From Thalassia testudinum (lineage: Eukaryota > Streptophyta > Magnoliopsida > Alismatales > Hydrocharitaceae): a DNA stretch of 64,000 nucleotides. The translations under genes were made by a program, and so were the position numbers. Positions within the stretch are counted from its first letter, which is position 1, and the number at the start of each line of letters is the position of its first letter. The notes beneath the pieces were generated by a model that was not told the origin of the DNA, did not search any database, and saw only the letters and a program-made list of their open reading frames with translations. The stretch is taken from positions 75,318,001 through 75,382,000 of the forward strand of contig JAZHRO010000002.1 of assembly GCA_037157565.1 (NCBI GenBank), read 5' to 3'. Below are positions 59,456-64,000 of the stretch, piece by piece.

Positions 59456-60755
59456 CACCGAGCACCGCCAAGCTGGAGGCGTTAAACTCAGCGCTTCCTG
59501 GGAGGCAACCCAGAGGATTCAGACTGATCTGGTAGTTTACGTCACTCAGGTACTATCTTTTTGAACCCTTTTGCATCATGTATCTGCCAATGAGGACATT
59601 GTCCAACTTAAGCATGGGGGGTGGTAAATTGCATAATCCTGAGCTCAATTAATCAGTCTGAATGAATAAATTAATTAAAAAAATAAAAAAAATGAATTTA
59701 GGAAGAAAACTTAGGCATTAGAAACTTGTCAATAGTGGGAAATAATACAGAAAGAACTTAAACACTTAGACTTTTCAGACCTTCAGGCTTAATCAACCCT
59801 GGTGTCCGTTAAAATATGAATTTAGTGGCGAATCCTTGCAACCTTAAGCTATTCTAATCCACCTACTAAATAAGGTAATAAGTATACGACTTATCAACTC
59901 ACCCTTTAACTCAGAAAAACTTTGAGTTTAAGCATCTACACACATTTTTGCACAGACTCACTTCTTGGAGATTTTGACAGAAATTGGGTAGCTAATGAAC
60001 TCTCTAGGGTGGTATGGCTGGCAAGTTGTCATGAGTAACAACCCATTGGAAAGTTATCTAGAACCCAGCCATAGGCCATTTCTTTTTCGTTGCCTTTAGG
60101 TACATTTGAGATCAGGGAAGCCACCTACACAAAAAAAAAAGGAACAAGAAGAAAAGAAAATAAACCACACTTCACCGCACAAGTATGGCTGGCAAGTGAT
60201 CGTGGGTAATAGCCCATTGGTCGGTTGTCCAGAGCCTAGATCAATAATTGCACAAAAAAGACCAAAACACCTAAGGAAGAAGCGGGGAAGTAGTACATGC
60301 CGGGGAGATATACACTGGAAAAATCCTTGTGTTACCCCAATTAAAACAAATGTAGGAAGAAAGCTACCAATCGAGGCAAATTTGATTCCTTTTCTGGTCA
60401 CCTAGAGGCGTAGAAACTCGAAGTCTGTCTCAATTACCGTTAAGTGAGTCTATCACAACATTCACACCAAGATGCTTAGCACTTAGGGTTTTGACCGAGT
60501 TTTGGGTGGGTTGGGTAGCCGTAAAAAGTTACCAACCCACACTGAATTCCGAAAAAATTCTTAAAATATATATATACGTATGTATAGTTATATACATTAA
60601 AGTAAGGATTCGGGCGATTCATATTTTGGCAGAAACCCGGGAGCTGCTTAGTCTTTGTAGATTAAGATCTGCGTATATTTCCTCTTATTGACAAGTAACG
60701 AAGTGCCTAAGCAATTACTTCTTGAATTTTGCAAGGAAATAAAGACTAGAATAAA
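59456..60755 (+). mobile_element. Post-pol region of element A, no env-like gene
   Basis: AGCGCTTCCTGGGAGGCAACCC lies at 59,490-59,511, 35 bases after pol, and is shared with element B. Two ~55-bp direct repeats starting 'gtatggctggcaagt' lie at 60,012-60,066 and 60,183-60,240. Some Athila elements carry an env-like frame here; none is visible, so this copy either lost it or belongs to a line without it. Confidence 0.7.
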
Positions 60756-60792
60756 CCTTGCTAGGGACTAGCAAGGAGTAAGCATGGGGGTA
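60756..60792 (+). other. Polypurine tract and hairpin of element A
   Basis: CCTTGCTAG GGA CTAGCAAGG (60,756-60,776) is a perfect 9-bp stem with a 3-base loop. AGCATGGGGGTA (60,781-60,792) then directly precedes the 3' LTR and should prime plus-strand DNA. Element B has the same arrangement. Confidence 0.88.
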
Positions 60793-62171
60793 TGATAACA
60801 CCACACAAGGGGGTAATAATTATGTTGAATATGGCCCATCTTTAGAATAAAAGGCACAACATAAGTAGAATAGGAGCATTGCATGCATCATGTACCAAGA
60901 TTGCTTATAAACTGTATTAATGGCCATTTGTGTAAGCATTTGCCAAAGCATGCCTCAGATGAGCAATCAGACTGCACGGATGGATTCAGAATGACGAATG
61001 GAGTCCAACGAACTCAAGATCGGCCAAATCCGACATCCGGTGCTCCTAAAATGGGCCCAAGAAGTTCTAACCGTTGATCTGGAGATCAACGGTCCAGATT
61101 GTGCCATGTCAGCCACGCCCCCACCACACGCGCGCCTTCAGCCAGTCGAGGATAAATCTCGGTCGTCGATCTTCGATCGAACGACCGAGATCCGCGCTCT
61201 CGCCGTGGTCGCCGCGACAAAGCGCGGGCGTGGCGCAACGGTTAGCGTGCACGCCTACATCTAAGCGACGCGCGAGCTGCGCGGGGTGGAATTTGAAGGC
61301 GAGCGAAGGGCGCGGAGAAATTGGGCTACCCGATCAGCAGTGGGCGGCGAGGATCTCGCCACGCAGCGCGATCGCAGCTCACGAGCACCCATGCGTGCCT
61401 GAGGCGCTATCTCAGTGCGGGCGAGGAAGACTCTCAACCATCCGATCTTCGATCGGACGGCTCTCGTTCAGCGGCCACAGATCACGCGAGGAGAAGGAAC
61501 GGGGTGGGCGGCTGACCGACGGCTGGAGGGCTTCACCGACGTTTTCGGAAGCGGTTTTAGCGATGCTCTGGACGTCGCTAAAGCCCCTTCTTCTTTTAGG
61601 AAGCCCTAAACTCTATTTAAACCCCCTCCTACCACCATTCAAGGCATTCACTCCCCCTTGCAACTAGTCTACCCTTCTCTTAGCTAGCCTTAGGCACTCT
61701 TGTAATTGCCGGAGATGACAAGCCACCGACGGAGCCCCCTCCACCGCTGTGGCTACCTCGTCACTCTCCACACACACTCTCTTTCTCTCTCTCCCTCTTT
61801 TAAGCTTTTTATTATTTTTGTTGAAGCATGTATTTAATGTTGTAAGTCATGAACTACAAGTGCATGTTTAATGAAGTTATTTTCTTGTTCAGTTGCCATT
61901 TTAATTTCCGTTCAAGTTGCATGATCAAAACAAAGAACTTTCTAATCGTAAACCTTCTCTCTCTTTATCTCTCTCTCTCGCTTTTCAAAATTACACCTTT
62001 CGCAAGCAAAACTCCACACTTTCCGTGACAACAAGTGGTAAAATAAAAATCCGATTTTCACGCCTCCCTGAGACCGACACTCGGACTCACCTCCGTTTAA
62101 TTATTTTAAAATCGACGTTGCAAGTGCAACTATAACGACACTCTTTAACACACACGCACAAAAGCACGTCA
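60793..62171 (+). mobile_element. 3' LTR of element A
   Basis: It begins TGATAACACC and ends GCACGTCA (1,379 bp), followed by the target duplication ATTAC (62,172-62,176). It is longer than the 5' LTR by a segment near 60,868-60,945. Hairpins at 61,070-61,093 (perfect 11 bp) and 61,156-61,191 (16 bp with one bulge) are better preserved than in the 5' copy, while the tRNA-like module lacks its B box. Frames here are chance. Confidence 0.95.
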
Positions 62172-62176
62172 ATTAC

Positions 62177-62420
62177 TATAGAATAAGGCAATTGATTCTT
62201 AAATTAATTTCTTCCTTTTGTCCTTTCAGGATTAGGGGATGGTTTAAGGAAGAAAAGAACTTACCTGCCTTGGAGTAGTTGACTTGCGGGAGAGATTTTC
62301 TCGTGAAATACCTGCAAGATCACAACAAAGCCAAGTAGGGCAAGTTAGTGTTCAATATGATAAAAAGAATGTAGAGACTAGTGATAAATTGTGCGTTGCT
62401 CCCCGGCAACGGTGCCATTT
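62177..62420 (-). mobile_element. Leader and primer binding site of element B, right of insertion A
   Basis: On the minus strand the primer site is TGGCACCGTTGCCGGGGA (62,417-62,400), one base from the tRNA-Asp complement. It is three bases from the LTR end at 62,421 and is followed by GCAACGCAC. The rest is leader without coding sequence. Confidence 0.9.
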
Positions 62421-64000
62421 TGTTGATGCTCATTTGACTCGATCGTGTTTTAACAGTTAATTACGTCGTAGTATAGGTGATCAAGCGTCATCGACAAATA
62501 AAAGTTTTATTACTCGAAAATCAGAGTATCCGAGGTCGAACACAAGGAGCAATTGGAATTTACTACTAATCTCTAGAATGTAATTGAACACTGTAATTAC
62601 TCAAAACTTTAATTCAAATGTAAATGCATGAGTTTGAAAAGCAATTATGGTAACAAGAAAGAATTGGACGTCTGATCCCATGATCAGATGTCTTAAAAGA
62701 TGTTTCTCTTTTTGTTCTTCTAATTTTCTTCCTTTCTTCTTCTTTGTGCTTGTTCTTTCTCTTCTGCAGTGCTTCTTGCTTTTCTTCTTATTTTCTTCTG
62801 TCTTCTAACTTGTCTCTACTTCCTTTGCTTCAGTTTCTGCTTGTCTTCTATTTCTTTTCTTCTTCAGTTCTTCTTCTCTTTTCCCTTCGCCTCTTCCTTC
62901 TCTTTTCAATGGCATCCTTCCTTCTTCATTTTTGCCTCTGTTTGCCTTCTGCTTCCTTCTCTTCTTCCCTTGCTAGCAGCAGCCAAGTGTTTGCTTCACT
63001 CCTTCCTTCCTTGCACAAACACAGCAAAGCACAAAACCTAACCCTCTACCCACACCTGTGCGTCTCTCTCTCTCTGTAAACCACTCGCAGGATGCTCTCC
63101 CAGAGCTGGGTAAACAGGTCGGATCGCGTGCCCGTGAGCAGGCGCATTGGCGTGAGGGTGATGCACGAGGTGTGCTCAGGACAGGGTCAGGTCGGATCGT
63201 GCCAAATCTGTGAGGTGAAACCACAGACGAGGCGACGTAAGATTGGTGAGGGACCTCACCCCAGGTGCATTCGGAGGCACTGAGCAGATATGACAAAAGC
63301 AATTTAAACCACGCCAGCGCCTTGTAAGTTACCGATGTGGGACTAAAGGTTGCTGCCTTCTCTCGCGTGCCCGCAGAACTCCTTCATTCAATTTCCACAG
63401 CTGCGGCCTTCGTTCCGTTGCTCGCTGAACCCCTTGGCTTCGCAAGGCCTGCCCACGTTCGCAGCACCTGGAGCCTTGCTGTCCTGAAGCCTGGAGCGAG
63501 CGTGGAGTTTCTTCGAGTCGCCGTTAATGGCGGCTGGGGCGTGGAACCTGTCATACACGAAAAGAGCCTCGTGGCCTAATCAGATCACCGAGGGACCTTC
63601 GCCTTGTCATGGCGAAGGTGAAGAGTAAGGTGGCTGGCCACGGGGTGGCCTAGGCATGCGTGCCTAGGTCACCCTGTGGCCGGATGGATGGGTGAGTTCG
63701 GAGGACTGTTGTGGAGGCGTAGAGGGACGGTGGATGGGCGGATGTTACTTAGTGAGGTGCGGTGGAGGTTATGTGATGGTTGGCGGGGCGTGTGGGGCTG
63801 CGGAGCGATGGGAGCGCCTCGCCGGAGGGTGGCCAGAAATGAGGAAGGTGACGGTGAACAACGGCGGTCGAGGGGTCGATTGAGTGAAATAAAGTGAGGA
63901 AATGAAAGAGGGGATAGAGGGGAATGATTTTAACCTAACTAAAGGGATGAAGGGGACGAAGAGGCGGACGGCAGTACCTGTTGTCACCGAAGAAGAAAGC
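62421..64000 (-). mobile_element. 5' LTR of element B (part; continues beyond the window)
   Basis: Collinear with 41,689 onward of the left LTR. The visible part covers U5, the GACGTC-type palindrome near 62,668, the purine tract on minus (62,695-63,000) and about half of the LTR. The hairpins and TATA lie outside the window. Frames at 62,744-63,079 mirror those in the left LTR and are artefacts. Confidence 0.92.

Larger units (their letters stand above)
48618..62171 (+). mobile_element. Athila-type Ty3/gypsy retrotransposon A, complete but decayed
   Basis: Two LTRs (48,618-49,945 and 60,793-62,171) enclose primer site, leader, gag, protease-RT-RNase H, integrase and polypurine tract in the order expected for Ty3/gypsy elements. 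The target duplication ATTAC is perfect (48,613-48,617 and 62,172-62,176). RT and integrase motifs and the tRNA-Asp primer site indicate the Athila clade. After pol there is no env-like frame. Net length without the nested LTR D is about 10.9 kb. At least seven premature stops and frameshifts make it inactive. The LTR copies differ by indels and many transitions, so the insertion is not recent. Confidence 0.96.
41689..64000 (-). mobile_element. Non-autonomous Athila-like element B (minus strand, runs off right edge)
   Basis: The 3' LTR is at 41,689-44,442 and the 5' LTR starts at 62,421. The tRNA-Asp-type primer site is read on minus at 62,417-62,400 and the polypurine tract on minus at 44,453-44,443. 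The internal region, about 4.4 kb, is split by element A (48,618-62,171, duplicated site ATTAC). It holds no gag, protease, RT or integrase, but one ~299-codon frame of unknown function (47,664-46,768). With long LTRs and a gag-pol-free interior it resembles a LARD-type element. Shared primer site, post-pol box and polypurine region suggest that A-like elements supply its proteins (inference). Confidence 0.85.

Noticed and set aside
59456..60755. Possible env-like gene of the Athila element
   Set aside because: No frame longer than about 100 codons and no signal peptide or membrane segment in sense orientation.

Overview
This window looks like repeat-dominated intergenic DNA from a flowering plant. 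The evidence is an intron-containing gene of the plant-only PRE/ILI atypical bHLH family, Athila-type and other plant LTR retrotransposons, a CACTA (En/Spm) DNA transposon, a plant-type LINE and a plant-type ribosomal protein P0 fragment. I cannot name the species. All function calls rest on motifs read by eye; no search was run.

Layout. 1-7,122 is an old LTR of a ~2.7 kb LTR family (called family B), running off the left edge and split by ~5 kb of AT-rich foreign DNA. 7,194-9,870 is a complete solo LTR of the same family with a perfect 5-bp target duplication. 9.9-17.6 kb is mostly unassigned and holds the only credible host gene, a two-exon PRE/ILI HLH gene on the minus strand (13,952-14,474). 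17.6-19.7 kb is a 5'-truncated LINE with A-tail and target duplication, followed by a 249-bp CACTA-type MITE. 21.6-36.3 kb is a degraded CACTA transposon (minus strand) with subterminal palindromic repeats, a broken TNP2-type transposase, a broken TNPA-like gene with a 48-bp proline-rich minisatellite, several captured or inserted fragments (ribosomal protein P0, a coiled-coil protein, a receptor-like kinase, copia, LINE) and a nested ~2.7 kb Del/Tekay-like solo LTR.

39-64 kb is a four-level nest of Athila-type retrotransposons. Element C (plus) has its LTR and primer binding site at left. Element B (minus, ~2.75 kb LTRs, no gag-pol) sits in C and runs off the right edge. Element A (plus, 48,618-62,171, gag-pol but decayed) sits in B. 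Solo LTR D of family B sits in A's integrase. Target duplications of 5 bp are visible for A and D.

How the parts work together. A encodes (or encoded) Gag, protease, reverse transcriptase, RNase H and integrase. B lacks these but shares with A a tRNA-Asp-type primer binding site, a post-pol box, a hairpin upstream of the polypurine tract and the tract itself, so B is plausibly a non-autonomous partner of A-like elements. The most interesting signals are structural. A U5 segment is complementary to the bases flanking the primer site, and it co-varies between families. Two long hairpins in the family-B promoter region are kept although their sequence has changed in one copy. LTRs A and C carry serial GATC palindromes and a tRNA-like pol III A/B-box module. 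A dense cluster of GACGTC palindromes lies in the Del-like solo LTR.
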